Positions 36,211-45,628 of a stretch of 64,000 nucleotides of DNA are shown piece after piece. Origin of the DNA: an uncultured Acetatifactor sp. (GTDB taxonomy: Bacteria > Bacillota > Clostridia > Lachnospirales > Lachnospiraceae); assembly GCA_910586215.1 (NCBI GenBank), contig CAJUGH010000015.1, positions 1 to 64,000 on the forward strand. The letters run 5' to 3'. The translations under genes were made by a program, and so were the position numbers. Positions within the stretch are counted from its first letter, which is position 1. Each line of letters starts with the position of its first letter. The notes below the pieces were generated by a model that did no database searches, was not told the DNA's origin, and saw only the letters and a program-made list of their open reading frames with translations.

Positions 36211-37539
36211 ATGCAGGTTCTGAATGGAATTCTCACGGTCTTGATGACCATGTATGTGGTATACAGACAGAAAAAGCATGGAATAACAGGGGAAACGAGG
36301 CGGGGGATTGTGACGGGAGCCGCTTTTTTCACCACCGCTTTTTATCTGGATGGTATTTTCTGGCTGATTGTAGGCAGTGCAGGGGGAACCCACAGCTTCC
36401 TGCTGCAAGGGCTGGGAATCCTGGTATCCAAGAGCATCCAGGGATCCGTGCTGGCTGTGGCCTTGGTGGCAGGCTGGGGGCAGGGGGCTGGGGATTCGGG
36501 ACATTCCGGGGACTTCCGGTTTCTGGATGTGCTGACGGTGTGTATCAGCATGGGGTTCTGGCTGAGAGGACTTGGGATTCTGAGGAGACTTGCGGGTGTA
36601 AGAGGAATCTGGATTTTAAGGGAACCGGGGACTGTAAAAGAGATTGGGATTATAATGGAATCTGGGATTCTAAGGGGATCTGGCTTTCTGGGGGGAGATT
36701 CCTTCCCGGGGGAACTTCCTGGAGATGGGGATGGCCGGATGTTTCTGGGGACAATGTACCTGGTCCTATTGTTTGTACTACTGGAGGTCTATTATGGTTC
36801 CATGGCCCGGTACAGGAAGAAGTATCTGACACAGCGGCAGTTGGAGTATGCCTCCGGCCAGAGACAGGAGGCAGCGGGATACTTGAAACAGGTGGAGGAC
36901 CAGTACCAGCACACCAGGGAATTGCGGCACGATCTGAAGAATCATATCACATTGCTACAAATGCTCCTACAGGAGGGAAAATACGGGGAAATGGCAGATT
37001 ACCTGCGGGTATTCGGCGATGAGGTGGATGCCCTGGCACTGCCTGCAAAAAGCGGCAACCTGGCCGTGGATGCCCTGCTTGCGGATAAGGTGACAAGGGC
37101 CAGAAGAGCCGGGATCCCGGTGGAACTTACCCTTTGTGACCTGGAAGGACTGCCCCTCAGGCCAGATGAGATCTGTGGCCTGCTGGGGAATCTGCTGGAC
37201 AATGCCCTGGAGGCAAATGGCCAGGTCCGTGAGGGAAAGTTCCTGGCGGTGGAATGCAGGAACCTGGAGGAATGCTATTATATCCGGGTGCGGAATGCAG
37301 TGTCCCCACAGGACCAGGATGGCAGTCCGGTGCTAAGCCGCAAAGAGGACCGGAAAAACCAGGTGGGGCACGGGCTTGGCCTGCGGAGTGCGGAGCGGAT
37401 CATTCATGGAGTGGGCGGTGAATTGGCAGCGGAGAGGAGCGCAAGACAGTTTACGGTGGTGGTGCGTGTGCCGAAAGTGACAAAAAACCTGCCGAATCTG
37501 ACAAAACAGGAAAATATCCCCGGAAATGGTTTAAGATAA
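36211..37539 (+). CDS. GHKL-type sensor histidine kinase
   Basis: A 442-residue kinase. Two or three N-terminal membrane helices are visible, one being MFLGTMYLVLLFVLLEVYYG at about residue 177. The His box is LRHDLKNHITLLQMLLQEGK (about 238), the N box GNLLDNALEAN (about 327) and the G box VGHGLGLRSAERII (about 386), as in AgrC/BlpH-type kinases. Residues about 110-175 are a Gly/Leu/Arg-rich low-complexity insert encoded by degenerate 18-24-bp repeats (36541-36720). Usual family proteins have six or seven helices here, so the sensor part may be disrupted. It forms a pair with the preceding LytTR regulator. Confidence 0.85.
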   Translation: MQVLNGILTVLMTMYVVYRQKKHGITGETRRGIVTGAAFFTTAFYLDGIFWLIVGSAGGTHSFLLQGLGILVSKSIQGSVLAVALVAGWGQGAGDSGHSGDFRFLDVLTVCISMGFWLRGLGILRRLAGVRGIWILREPGTVKEIGIIMESGILRGSGFLGGDSFPGELPGDGDGRMFLGTMYLVLLFVLLEVYYGSMARYRKKYLTQRQLEYASGQRQEAAGYLKQVEDQYQHTRELRHDLKNHITLLQMLLQEGKYGEMADYLRVFGDEVDALALPAKSGNLAVDALLADKVTRARRAGIPVELTLCDLEGLPLRPDEICGLLGNLLDNALEANGQVREGKFLAVECRNLEECYYIRVRNAVSPQDQDGSPVLSRKEDRKNQVGHGLGLRSAERIIHGVGGELAAERSARQFTVVVRVPKVTKNLPNLTKQENIPGNGLR

Positions 37540-37573
37540 GGCAAATGGAAATATTCTGGGGAGGGCTTTGTTT

Positions 37574-39445
37574 ATGAGAATCTTGCGAAACTGCATTTTC
37601 TGTCTGAAAACAGTATTCCGGTATGTGCCGGGAAATGCCCTGGCCAGTGTGATCTGCTTTTTTGTGCCAGCTACTTTTACGGGACTACAGGTATGGCTGA
37701 TCCAGCGGATTGTGGACGGGGCGTTGTCCTATGCGCAGGGTACCTTACAGACGGCAGCAGGACTGGAAGGGCTATTGCTGTGGGGGCTTATCTTGCTGTT
37801 GATCCTGCTTCTGGGGAATTCCATGCAGAGGGTGGGCCTATACCAGATGGACCTGGTGTCCTGGAGACTGATGGAGCGGATGACCCCGGATATTGCAAAG
37901 CGGCTTACGGAACTGGAATATGCTTCCTTTGAGGATCCGGCCACCCAGAATATTTTTCAGAAAATGTCCGGTGCGCCGGAACTGGGGGTCTATAACTGCT
38001 GTCTGAGCACCATGTTTGTGATCCAGAGAACCATCGTCCTGGTATCTTCCATGGTGGTCATTTTCGCCATCTCCCCATGGATCGGTCTGGGGATTGTATT
38101 GATCGGGATTCCCATGCTGTTCCTGGGGAATTATGCTGCCGGGCGCAATATGGCCGTGACTTCTGCTTCCGCGGATGTGAGGAGGAGGATGTCCGGGATC
38201 AAGGAATTGCTCACAGACAGACGGGCTATCTACGAGATGAAGATTTTCAATGCGGAGAGGCTGTTTGTACGAAAATGGAATACCTACAGTGGACAGTATG
38301 CGGACATTGCCCTGTCAGAGTTGAAAAAGGAGACAGCTGCGGACATTGGGAGCCGTCTCCTGAATGTAACCTATCTGCTGTTTGTGGTGTGTATGGCAGC
38401 AGCGGGACTGATGGGAGGAGGGCTGACCTTGGGACAGTTCACGGCGGCGCTCACCGCTGTATCCGGGATCGGAGCCAGCCTGAATGACTGCAACAGGCAG
38501 GTGGTATGGCTCCTGGCGAATGCCATGGAGATGGACTATTACATGGACTTTCTGAAGCTGGAGACCCGTACAGACTTAGGAAGGGTGGATACCCTGCCAC
38601 ATTATTCCATTGCCTTCGAGAATGTCAGCTTCCGGTATCCGGGAACCAGGCAGGATATCTTGAAGAATGTTACCTTCTATGTGAGGGAAGGGGAACGGAT
38701 CGCCTTTGTGGGGGAAAACGGTGCGGGCAAGTCCACCATTATCAAATTGCTCTGTGGTCTGTATGAACCCACTACGGGAAGTGTGACAGTAGGCGGGGTA
38801 CCGGTGCGGGAACTTACCCCCCGCCTGCGGACCCAGGTCCTTTCCGTGGTATTCCAGGATTTCCAGACTTATCAGATGACGCTGAGGGAGAATGTGGCTT
38901 TTGGCAATCTGAAGGCCCTGGAAGAGGATGAGAAGCTGCTGCAGGCACTTAGGCAGGCAGGGGCAGAAGAACTGGCCGGCCTTGACTGCCATCTGGGCAG
39001 ACTGGAGGAAGAAGGCCGGGACCTGTCCAGGGGCGAATGGCAGCGGGTGGCCATGGCCAGGGCTTTTGTGTCTGATGCAAAATATGTGATACTGGATGAA
39101 CCTACAGCTTCCCTGGATCCCGTGGCAGAGAGCCGTATGTATGAGAACTTTTCCAGGATATTCCACAACCGGGGAACCATTCTGATCTCCCATAGGCTGG
39201 CCAGTGCCCGGATGGCAGACAGGATCCTGGTGCTGGACGGGGGCAGGATCGTGCAGGCTGGGAACCATGTAGAACTGATGGGAAAACAGGGACTGTACCG
39301 GACCATGTTCCTGGCCCAGAGTTCCTTCTATGGGACAGGGACAGAAGCTATACGTGACGGCAGCAGCGGAGACAATGGCAGTATTTTCTATGGGACAGAA
39401 GCAGAAGGAGGAGAATGTTCCAGGATGGCAGGAGGTCTCTTATGA
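37574..39445 (+). CDS. ABC exporter half-transporter 1 (fused permease and ATPase)
   Basis: A 623-residue type IV ABC exporter. Six membrane helices span residues 15-310; the ATPase domain has Walker A GENGAGKSTIIKLL (about 380), signature LSRGEWQRVAMAR (second position of LSGGQ is R), Walker B YVILDEPTASLDP and the switch ISHR. GGGGAGGG at 37557-37564 supports ATG 37574 over the TTG at 37568. The stop overlaps the next ABC gene by four bases, so the two likely form a heterodimer, induced by the LytTR system upstream. Residues after 600 are a poorly conserved Gly/Ser/Asp tail. Confidence 0.9.
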   Translation: MRILRNCIFCLKTVFRYVPGNALASVICFFVPATFTGLQVWLIQRIVDGALSYAQGTLQTAAGLEGLLLWGLILLLILLLGNSMQRVGLYQMDLVSWRLMERMTPDIAKRLTELEYASFEDPATQNIFQKMSGAPELGVYNCCLSTMFVIQRTIVLVSSMVVIFAISPWIGLGIVLIGIPMLFLGNYAAGRNMAVTSASADVRRRMSGIKELLTDRRAIYEMKIFNAERLFVRKWNTYSGQYADIALSELKKETAADIGSRLLNVTYLLFVVCMAAAGLMGGGLTLGQFTAALTAVSGIGASLNDCNRQVVWLLANAMEMDYYMDFLKLETRTDLGRVDTLPHYSIAFENVSFRYPGTRQDILKNVTFYVREGERIAFVGENGAGKSTIIKLLCGLYEPTTGSVTVGGVPVRELTPRLRTQVLSVVFQDFQTYQMTLRENVAFGNLKALEEDEKLLQALRQAGAEELAGLDCHLGRLEEEGRDLSRGEWQRVAMARAFVSDAKYVILDEPTASLDPVAESRMYENFSRIFHNRGTILISHRLASARMADRILVLDGGRIVQAGNHVELMGKQGLYRTMFLAQSSFYGTGTEAIRDGSSGDNGSIFYGTEAEGGECSRMAGGLL

Positions 39446-41199
39446 AGAAGATATTACATTGTGTGGGAGAAGTTTTTAAGGACTGCTACAAGGCTTTCCC
39501 GGCCTTTTTCCTTCTGGCCATGGCCCTGGACGGACTGGGTGTGATAGCTGCGATGCTGGAGCCAGTGCTGCTTGCAAGGATCCTGGAACTGGCAGGTGGA
39601 AAGCCAGTGGATGGAGTGCAGCTTATCCAGACAATCGGGGCATATGGCATCTGCCTGGCATATGTGCCCGTTTCAGAGGTACTGTTCCGGACGGCTTCCC
39701 AAAGGGCAGATATCAAGGGTGCGCAGTATTTCGGGAACAAACTGGTGGCCTTTTCCCGGAGGATCCGCCTGGAGGTCCTGGAGAACCCTGAGACCCTGGA
39801 CAGGTTCCACAGGGCCAATGCAGCGGAAAACAGCCAGTTTGTCTTCTTCAAACAGATCCTGCTGACAGTCCGGAATGGGGTTACCTGTGTGGGACTGATG
39901 GCGGTGGTGGGCCGGTTCCACCCGGTGCTTGTCCTGTCCGGGCTGCTGGCCCTGGTGCCTTCCGTGTTGACCAAACTCTATTTTGAGAAGAAGACGACAG
40001 CCTTAAGGCGTATGCAGAGTAAAGTGTTGCGGCGTCTTGGATATATAAGAGGATTGTTTTCCAATAAAGAGAGTATCAAAGAGATGCGCGTCATGGGCTT
40101 CGAATCCTATCTGATAGAAAAATGGAACGGGACGAATGCCCAGCGGGTAGAAGAATATGCCCAGGTGAATCTGGATATCTGCAAAAAGCAGGTCTGGGGT
40201 ATCATCGTGACAAACACAGGCCATGTGTTGAATATTGCCCTGTCTTTTTTCCTGCTGATCCAGGGACGGATCTCTGTAGGTGCCTTTGCGGCCTGTCTGT
40301 CTGCCTTTACTGCATATGAGTCAGGGATGACTGTCTTCCTGGTAATGCTGTTCAATGCCATATCCACCTATCATGTGGTGGAAGATTACTATGCGTACTT
40401 TACCATTCCCACGGAGCGTGACGGGGAAGTGTCCTACCATCCTTTCCAGGAGGCCATAACGGCTTCAGATGTCCATTTTTCCTACAGTGGCGGTGACAGG
40501 GAAGTGTTGCGCGGGGTGGACTGTGCCATCCGGAAGGGAGAACATGTGGTGATCGTGGGAGAGAACGGGTCGGGCAAAACCACATTCTCCAAGCTGCTGA
40601 CAGGTGCTTTTCTGCCTTCCCAGGGCAGGATTTCCTATGACGGCCTGAGCACAGAAGAGATGAACAGGGGGAGCCTGTACGCCCATTATTCCATAGTGCC
40701 CCAGGATTTCGTCCGTTACTGGTTCTCCTTGCGGGAGAATGTGGGGATCAGCGACCTGGATCGCTGTGAGGACACGGAAGCCATGGAGGCACTGCTGGAA
40801 AAGGTGGCTGGAAGTGAATTCCTGGAGAATGTGGGAGGGCTGGATGTGCAGCTTGGCAAGGAATACGGGGGCCAGGAACTGTCAGGGGGCCAGTGGCAGA
40901 AGGTGGCTATTGCCAGGGGACTGTGGCGGGAAAGCGATATCATTATCTTAGATGAACCCACCAGTGCCCTGGATCCCCTGGTGGAGTATGATGTCCTGTC
41001 AAAATTCGCGGAGATGATCCGCGGCAGGACTTCCGTCATTATCTCCCACAGGGTAGGCATCTGCCGCATGGCAGACAAGATCCTGGTCATGAAAGGCGGG
41101 TGTGTGGTAGAATGCGGCAGGCATGAGGAATTGCTGGCTGCAGGCGGGGAATACGCCCATATCTGGCAGGAGCAGGCGAAATGGTACCAGAATGGGTGA
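39442..41199 (+). CDS. ABC exporter half-transporter 2 (fused permease and ATPase)
   Basis: A 585-residue partner of the preceding gene. Six helices (AFPAFFLLAMALDGLGVIAA first), Walker A GENGSGKTTFSKLL (about 374), signature LSGGQWQKVAIARG, Walker B IIILDEPTSALDP and ISHRVG. GCAGGAGG precedes ATG 39442, which overlaps the stop of the first gene. Both nucleotide-binding sites look intact apart from the altered signature in subunit 1. Candidate cargo is a peptide or lipid; no peptidase C39 domain or substrate peptide gene is visible nearby. Confidence 0.9.
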   Translation: MKKILHCVGEVFKDCYKAFPAFFLLAMALDGLGVIAAMLEPVLLARILELAGGKPVDGVQLIQTIGAYGICLAYVPVSEVLFRTASQRADIKGAQYFGNKLVAFSRRIRLEVLENPETLDRFHRANAAENSQFVFFKQILLTVRNGVTCVGLMAVVGRFHPVLVLSGLLALVPSVLTKLYFEKKTTALRRMQSKVLRRLGYIRGLFSNKESIKEMRVMGFESYLIEKWNGTNAQRVEEYAQVNLDICKKQVWGIIVTNTGHVLNIALSFFLLIQGRISVGAFAACLSAFTAYESGMTVFLVMLFNAISTYHVVEDYYAYFTIPTERDGEVSYHPFQEAITASDVHFSYSGGDREVLRGVDCAIRKGEHVVIVGENGSGKTTFSKLLTGAFLPSQGRISYDGLSTEEMNRGSLYAHYSIVPQDFVRYWFSLRENVGISDLDRCEDTEAMEALLEKVAGSEFLENVGGLDVQLGKEYGGQELSGGQWQKVAIARGLWRESDIIILDEPTSALDPLVEYDVLSKFAEMIRGRTSVIISHRVGICRMADKILVMKGGCVVECGRHEELLAAGGEYAHIWQEQAKWYQNG

Positions 41200-41211
41200 A
41201 GGCGGCAACCC

Positions 41212-41403
41212 TTATAACTCTCCTGCCTGGAAGGCTGTGTATCCCTCATAATAGTAGCTATGGTCGATTCCTTTCCTATATACTTCCCGGCTGTGGATTT
41301 CATCCGTGAGGACAGCTTTTAGGATATGCTTGATTTCAATATCCTTGACGGGGCTGCGCTCCATGGCCAGGAGGTAATCCTCTTTATCTATCCTGCTCCA
41401 GTC
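41212..41403 (-). pseudogene. 3' remnant of a Fic/Doc family gene
   Basis: About 63 codons on the minus strand read DWSRIDKEDYLLAMERSPVK, then DIEIKHILKAVLTDEI and a tail ending HSYYYEGYTAFQAGEL before TAA. This is the usual C-terminus of Fic-domain AMPylases, but the HPFxxGNGR catalytic core is absent; upstream the frame runs into the helicase 3' end. The open frame continues upstream only as a shadow of the helicase. Confidence 0.75.
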
Positions 41404-41413
41404 TATGCAGTAC

Positions 41414-43468
41414 CTACATATGCTGTCTTCTGTGGTAGCGTTTCCGTCTGCGCTTCGGCTTCCCGTCTGCGCCCGGCGCCCTGCCACTGCCATCCTTCGG
41501 CTGTCCGTCCGCGTGTGGCCCCTGCCCTTTTCCATGCTTTCCATGGGAGGAGATGCCGGCAGCGTCCCTGGCAGCCCGGCCTCCCCGGCGGGACAGTGCA
41601 AAGCAGTCATCACAGATGCCGAAGGCATTCTGGAAGTTCAAGGGAATCCCACAATATTTACATTTGCGGATATACATTTTCTTGTCCCTGGACAGGTAAC
41701 GCATGATGGTATCTTCCGTCTGGGTCCGTTCCCGCTCCAGTCTGTCCAGATCGATCTCCTTGCCCATCCGCACGGAGAACTGGTAGTAGAGGTCCAGCAG
41801 CTTGTAGAAAGTCTCATAGCGCAGAAGTCCTGTGTCTGTGCACATCATCAGCGCAGGGAAGTGCAGGGACACATCTGCGGTGTAATTCTTGCAGTAATAC
41901 AGCCAGAGGGCTACCACATCCTGGTTCTTGATGTCGATGGAGCAGGTCAGCATGCGGTATAGGATATGCTTGTCCTCAAAGCCATCGATGTCTTTACGTT
42001 CCTGGTAGGCTTTCTCATACAGGAACAGGACTTCTTCGATGCTGATCTTCTCGAAGGGAGGTTCTATCTCCACGGACTTCCAGATGTTCATCACGGCATC
42101 CAGTGGATCATCCATATCCAGAAGCACCTGGGGAAATCCCAGGCTCACATGATCCACTTTGGGATCTTCTTCATAAAAATGTGCCCGGATGAAATCCAGT
42201 CCCTCCTGGCTCACTGCATTCACATATCCGGTATCGTACAGGCCGAACCGTCCCGCCCGTCCGGCAATCTGGTGGATCTCAGGAACCGCCAGGGGGCGGG
42301 TGCTTTTACCGTCAAATTTGGTGGTCTGGACAAATACGATCCGCCGTACCGGCAGGTTCAGTCCCATGCCTATGGCATCCGTGGACACAATGACACGGGT
42401 CTTCTTCTCCAGGAAGATACGGATCTGCCTGCGCCGGATCTCCGGGGGAAGGCTGCCATAGATCACGCTGACCTGGATCCCGTCACGCTCCAGGCGCCCG
42501 GCGATATCCAGCACCATCCGCTTGGTGAATACGATCAAGGCGTCCCCATCCTGTACGTCCTCCGGGAAGGAGAAAGGTTTTTCCTCACAGAGCAGGCGTG
42601 TCTTGCGCTCATACTGGTGGGCCTCATAGGTATCCCCGCACAGGGAGATCAGATGGGTGATGACTTCCTTGGCAGAGGGGCTGAGACACACATGGATCTC
42701 TGCTGCCTGCACGCCCAGGATGGCCCTGGTCCAGGAATGGCCCCTGTCAGAATCCGCAATCATCTGTGCCTCGTCAATGACTGCCACATCATACTGCTGA
42801 TCTAAGTCCAGCATCTCCACGGTGGAAGAGATGATCCGGCTGTTCTCCTCATAGATGCGTTCCTCCCCGGTGAGCATGGTACAGGGAATACCAGCATCCT
42901 TCATCTTCTCATAGACTTCCAGGGCCAGGAGACGCAATGGACCCAGGTAGACACCGTTTGCCGCCTGCTGGAGCCGCTCCAGTGCGTGGTAGGTCTTCCC
43001 GCAGTTAGTAGGGCCGATGTGGAGCACGAAGTGCCGGGACATCTCCAGGGCTTTGGGGAATTCTGTCTCCGGTCTGGTGGGAACCAGGCCGATGATCTGG
43101 TCGCGCAGTTCCCCGTTCATATAGCGGTTTACAACGGAGCGCAGGCTTTTCTGGCAGATATCGTAGGTCTGCTCCGTGCGCAGGTATTCCAGCAGCTTTG
43201 CAGTGACCAGTTCCTGCTCTTCCGGCCGTAGGCTGCCCAGGTCCAGGCGCACCAGTTCACTTACCATGAGATCACGGATCTTCATGACGGCGATCTGGTT
43301 GTTCTCCCGGACGGCAAAATAGGACAGGTTTTTCACCTGTCTGTGAAATTCTTCCAGGTGGGCCTGGCTCGCCCTGCCGCTTTCCATCTGTTTCATCTCC
43401 GCAAGGAGACGGTCAATCCGCTCTACGTAATTCTTCCTGCCTGTATTATTTTTCTTCTTTGTAGCCAT
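41414..43468 (-). CDS. Suv3-like superfamily 2 RNA/DNA helicase
   Basis: A 684-residue helicase resembling mitochondrial Suv3 rather than bacterial DEAD-box proteins. Walker A is HIGPTNCGKTYHAL (about 150), Walker B VIDEAQM (about 231), motif V/VI DAIGMGLNLPVRRIVF and HQIAGRAGRFG. A C-terminal zinc ribbon (CKYCG ... CDDCF, about 600-625) and a basic Gly/Lys/Arg tail follow. GGGAC before the ATG at 43468 favours this start; an upstream ATG at 43525 has no ribosome binding site. It likely unwinds structured RNA. It is the first minus-strand gene after a long + run and ends against the Fic remnant. Confidence 0.85.
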   Translation of the reverse strand: MATKKKNNTGRKNYVERIDRLLAEMKQMESGRASQAHLEEFHRQVKNLSYFAVRENNQIAVMKIRDLMVSELVRLDLGSLRPEEQELVTAKLLEYLRTEQTYDICQKSLRSVVNRYMNGELRDQIIGLVPTRPETEFPKALEMSRHFVLHIGPTNCGKTYHALERLQQAANGVYLGPLRLLALEVYEKMKDAGIPCTMLTGEERIYEENSRIISSTVEMLDLDQQYDVAVIDEAQMIADSDRGHSWTRAILGVQAAEIHVCLSPSAKEVITHLISLCGDTYEAHQYERKTRLLCEEKPFSFPEDVQDGDALIVFTKRMVLDIAGRLERDGIQVSVIYGSLPPEIRRRQIRIFLEKKTRVIVSTDAIGMGLNLPVRRIVFVQTTKFDGKSTRPLAVPEIHQIAGRAGRFGLYDTGYVNAVSQEGLDFIRAHFYEEDPKVDHVSLGFPQVLLDMDDPLDAVMNIWKSVEIEPPFEKISIEEVLFLYEKAYQERKDIDGFEDKHILYRMLTCSIDIKNQDVVALWLYYCKNYTADVSLHFPALMMCTDTGLLRYETFYKLLDLYYQFSVRMGKEIDLDRLERERTQTEDTIMRYLSRDKKMYIRKCKYCGIPLNFQNAFGICDDCFALSRRGGRAARDAAGISSHGKHGKGQGPHADGQPKDGSGRAPGADGKPKRRRKRYHRRQHM

Positions 43469-43847
43469 GGCACAGTCCCTGTACTGGGAAAAATAGAACT
43501 GTGACAGCTTTTCGCTCTGTATCATTGGAAAATACCATACCGGCCCTGGGGGCCGTCCTCATTATAGGTGGGAGTCATTGGATTGCGGGAGCGCAAAGCG
43601 TGGGGCAATCCAGGGAATCAAAAGGGTTCAAACACCCTTTGGCCAGACAGCATCCTATGTCAGCATAAGTGTATCAATCTATAAGTATAGCATAGATTGC
43701 ACGTCGGGGAAAGCCTAAAATGGGCAAAAATCTATGGGGACTTCGATATGTAAAAAAAGTGGCACGTAGCAGGAGATAATGGTATAATACTTAATTGAAA
43801 GTGGCAAGAGTGTCTTGTAAAATTGCTGTGGGAATTGAGGAGATGAT
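43469..43847 (+). other. Divergent intergenic region with hairpins
   Basis: Between the helicase and the methyltransferase no gene is seen. Two hairpins lie side by side: GGATTGC (43580-43586) with GCAATCC (43605-43611), enclosing CGC/GCG, and AAAGGGT (43621-43627) with ACCCTTT (43634-43640). The DNA becomes AT-rich from about 43650 on, matching the start of the restriction-modification locus. Confidence 0.45.
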
Positions 43848-44906
43848 ATGGCAGGGAAGATAGTGGCTATAAGCCTTTTTTCGGGGGCCGGCGGCCTTGA
43901 TGTGGCAAGCTTTGAAGCAGGGATACCGGTTATTTCAAGTATAGATATAGAGCATGACTGTATTGAGACATTAAAGCGAAATAGCAGATTTGACCAGACG
44001 GAAATCATGGAAGGCGATCTGCATCAGATTGAAAGTCCGGTTTTCAAGAACATTCTGGACAGACACCCACATGACAAGTTCATTGTGATAGGTGGGGCGC
44101 CCTGCCAGCCCTTTTCCAAGGCTGGTTATTGGGTTGGACATGAAACCAGACGCGGCATTGATGACCCGCGGGCAACATTAGTGAATGAATATCTTCGTGT
44201 TGTTACAGATCTGCAGCCGGATGGGTTTGTCTTTGAAAATGTGGAAAGTCTTCTGCATCCTACGAATAAAGTGATCGTAGAGCGTTTTCTTGAAATCATT
44301 AAAGAAAGCGGATATAAATATAGAGTTGTGCGGGCAAATGCGATTGATTATGGTGTGGCACAGAGAAGAAAGCGGTTATTCATTCTTGGAACGAAAGAGG
44401 AATTCAAACGTACCGAGCCTGTGAAGACTCATGCAGATCCGGAAATCTGTGAAATGATAGGTTTGAAGCCCTATGTGAATGCTGGTGATGTTATCAAGGG
44501 GTATGAAGGATCAGAATATTTTGAGCCAGAGGAAGTTATGGAAGGTGGAACCTATTACCCAGATTTATGCGAGGTGCCTCCAGGGATGAATTATAAGGCG
44601 CTGACGGCTTGGTATGGATATCCCAATCCAAAGTTCATCGCTGAAAAACGTTATTGGAGTTTCCTGCTGAAATTATCGCCGGATTTACCGTCCTGGACGA
44701 TAACAGCATCTCCGGGACCATGGGTAGGCCCCTTCCACTGGGATAATCGCCGGCTCAGGGTTCCTGAAGTCGCGGCCTTGCAGGCTTTCCCAAGGGGATA
44801 TCAATTTTACGGGACCCGACGTTCCATTCAGAAGCAGATTGGAAATGCAGTACCGTCACTGATGGGAAAGGCTATGATAGAATTCGTCAAGGAGAGTCTG
44901 GAATAA
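43848..44906 (+). CDS. DNA (cytosine-5)-methyltransferase M1
   Basis: A 352-residue C5 methyltransferase. Motif I SLFSGAGGLDVASFEAG, motif IV GGAPCQPFSKAGYW with the catalytic Cys, motif VI FVFENVES, motif VIII AQRRKRLFILG, a target-recognition stretch at about 205-300, and motif X KQIGNAVPSLMG are all present, so it appears intact. GAGGAGATGAT precedes the ATG. The locus is more AT-rich than its surroundings, suggesting transfer. It protects host DNA against the nuclease encoded two genes on. Confidence 0.92.
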   Translation: MAGKIVAISLFSGAGGLDVASFEAGIPVISSIDIEHDCIETLKRNSRFDQTEIMEGDLHQIESPVFKNILDRHPHDKFIVIGGAPCQPFSKAGYWVGHETRRGIDDPRATLVNEYLRVVTDLQPDGFVFENVESLLHPTNKVIVERFLEIIKESGYKYRVVRANAIDYGVAQRRKRLFILGTKEEFKRTEPVKTHADPEICEMIGLKPYVNAGDVIKGYEGSEYFEPEEVMEGGTYYPDLCEVPPGMNYKALTAWYGYPNPKFIAEKRYWSFLLKLSPDLPSWTITASPGPWVGPFHWDNRRLRVPEVAALQAFPRGYQFYGTRRSIQKQIGNAVPSLMGKAMIEFVKESLE

Positions 44907-45628
44907 TGCCAAATGTGATAAGCATCTTCTCTGGTGGAGGAGGAATTGATTGTGGGTTTCAAAGAGCCGGATACAATATTTGTCTGTCCACGGATAACTG
45001 GAGAACTGCCTGTGATACATTAGTACAAAACCATGTGGGGCGTCTGGTGGTCTGCGAGGATATCAGAAATGTAGACTATGCTGCTGAATTGGGGAAAATG
45101 GGTCTGACATTTTCTGATATAGATGTTCTTGTGGGAGGGCCCCCTTGTCCGGCATATTCAAAGTCCAGGTTCTATAGGACAGAATATAAGAGGGCATTGG
45201 ATGACAAAAATTCTTTTACACTGTATGAGTATTTCCGTGCTTTGGATGAGATACGTCCAAAGGTATTCCTGTTTGAGAATGTCTTCGGCTTTGTATATAA
45301 GCCACATCAACCCGCCTTTGATTTGTTAAAGGAAAAAGCAGAAGAATGCGGATATGACATTGCCATTAAGGTAGTAAACACAGCAGATTACGGTGTACCT
45401 CAGACAAGAGAACATTTTCTGTGTGTGGGAATAAAACGGGGGAAAGGAAAACCATTTGTGTTTCCGGATGAAACGCATTATAATCCAGCAGGAGAACGAG
45501 GGCAAAACCATACAAGAGTTTGTACGGCGGCTGGCAGACAGATATTTTTCTGCGTCCTCAACCCCTGTAAAGATGGCAGGAAATATGAAAATCGCTATGA
45601 CTTCGTATGGAATCGTTACGGATGGTGA
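44906..45628 (+). pseudogene. Truncated second DNA (cytosine-5)-methyltransferase M2
   Basis: The gene starts on the last base of M1's stop codon. Motif I VISIFSGGGGIDCGF, motif IV VGGPPCPAYSKSRFY, motif VI LFENVFGF and motif VIII VPQTREHFLCVG are intact up to about residue 193 (VFPDETHYNPA). There the target-recognition domain and motifs IX-X should follow; instead the next 47 codons overlap the nuclease gene in another frame and are not methyltransferase-like. Loss of these parts should abolish sequence-specific methylation. The C-terminal frame is therefore probably a junction product of an internal deletion at about 45486. Confidence 0.8.
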
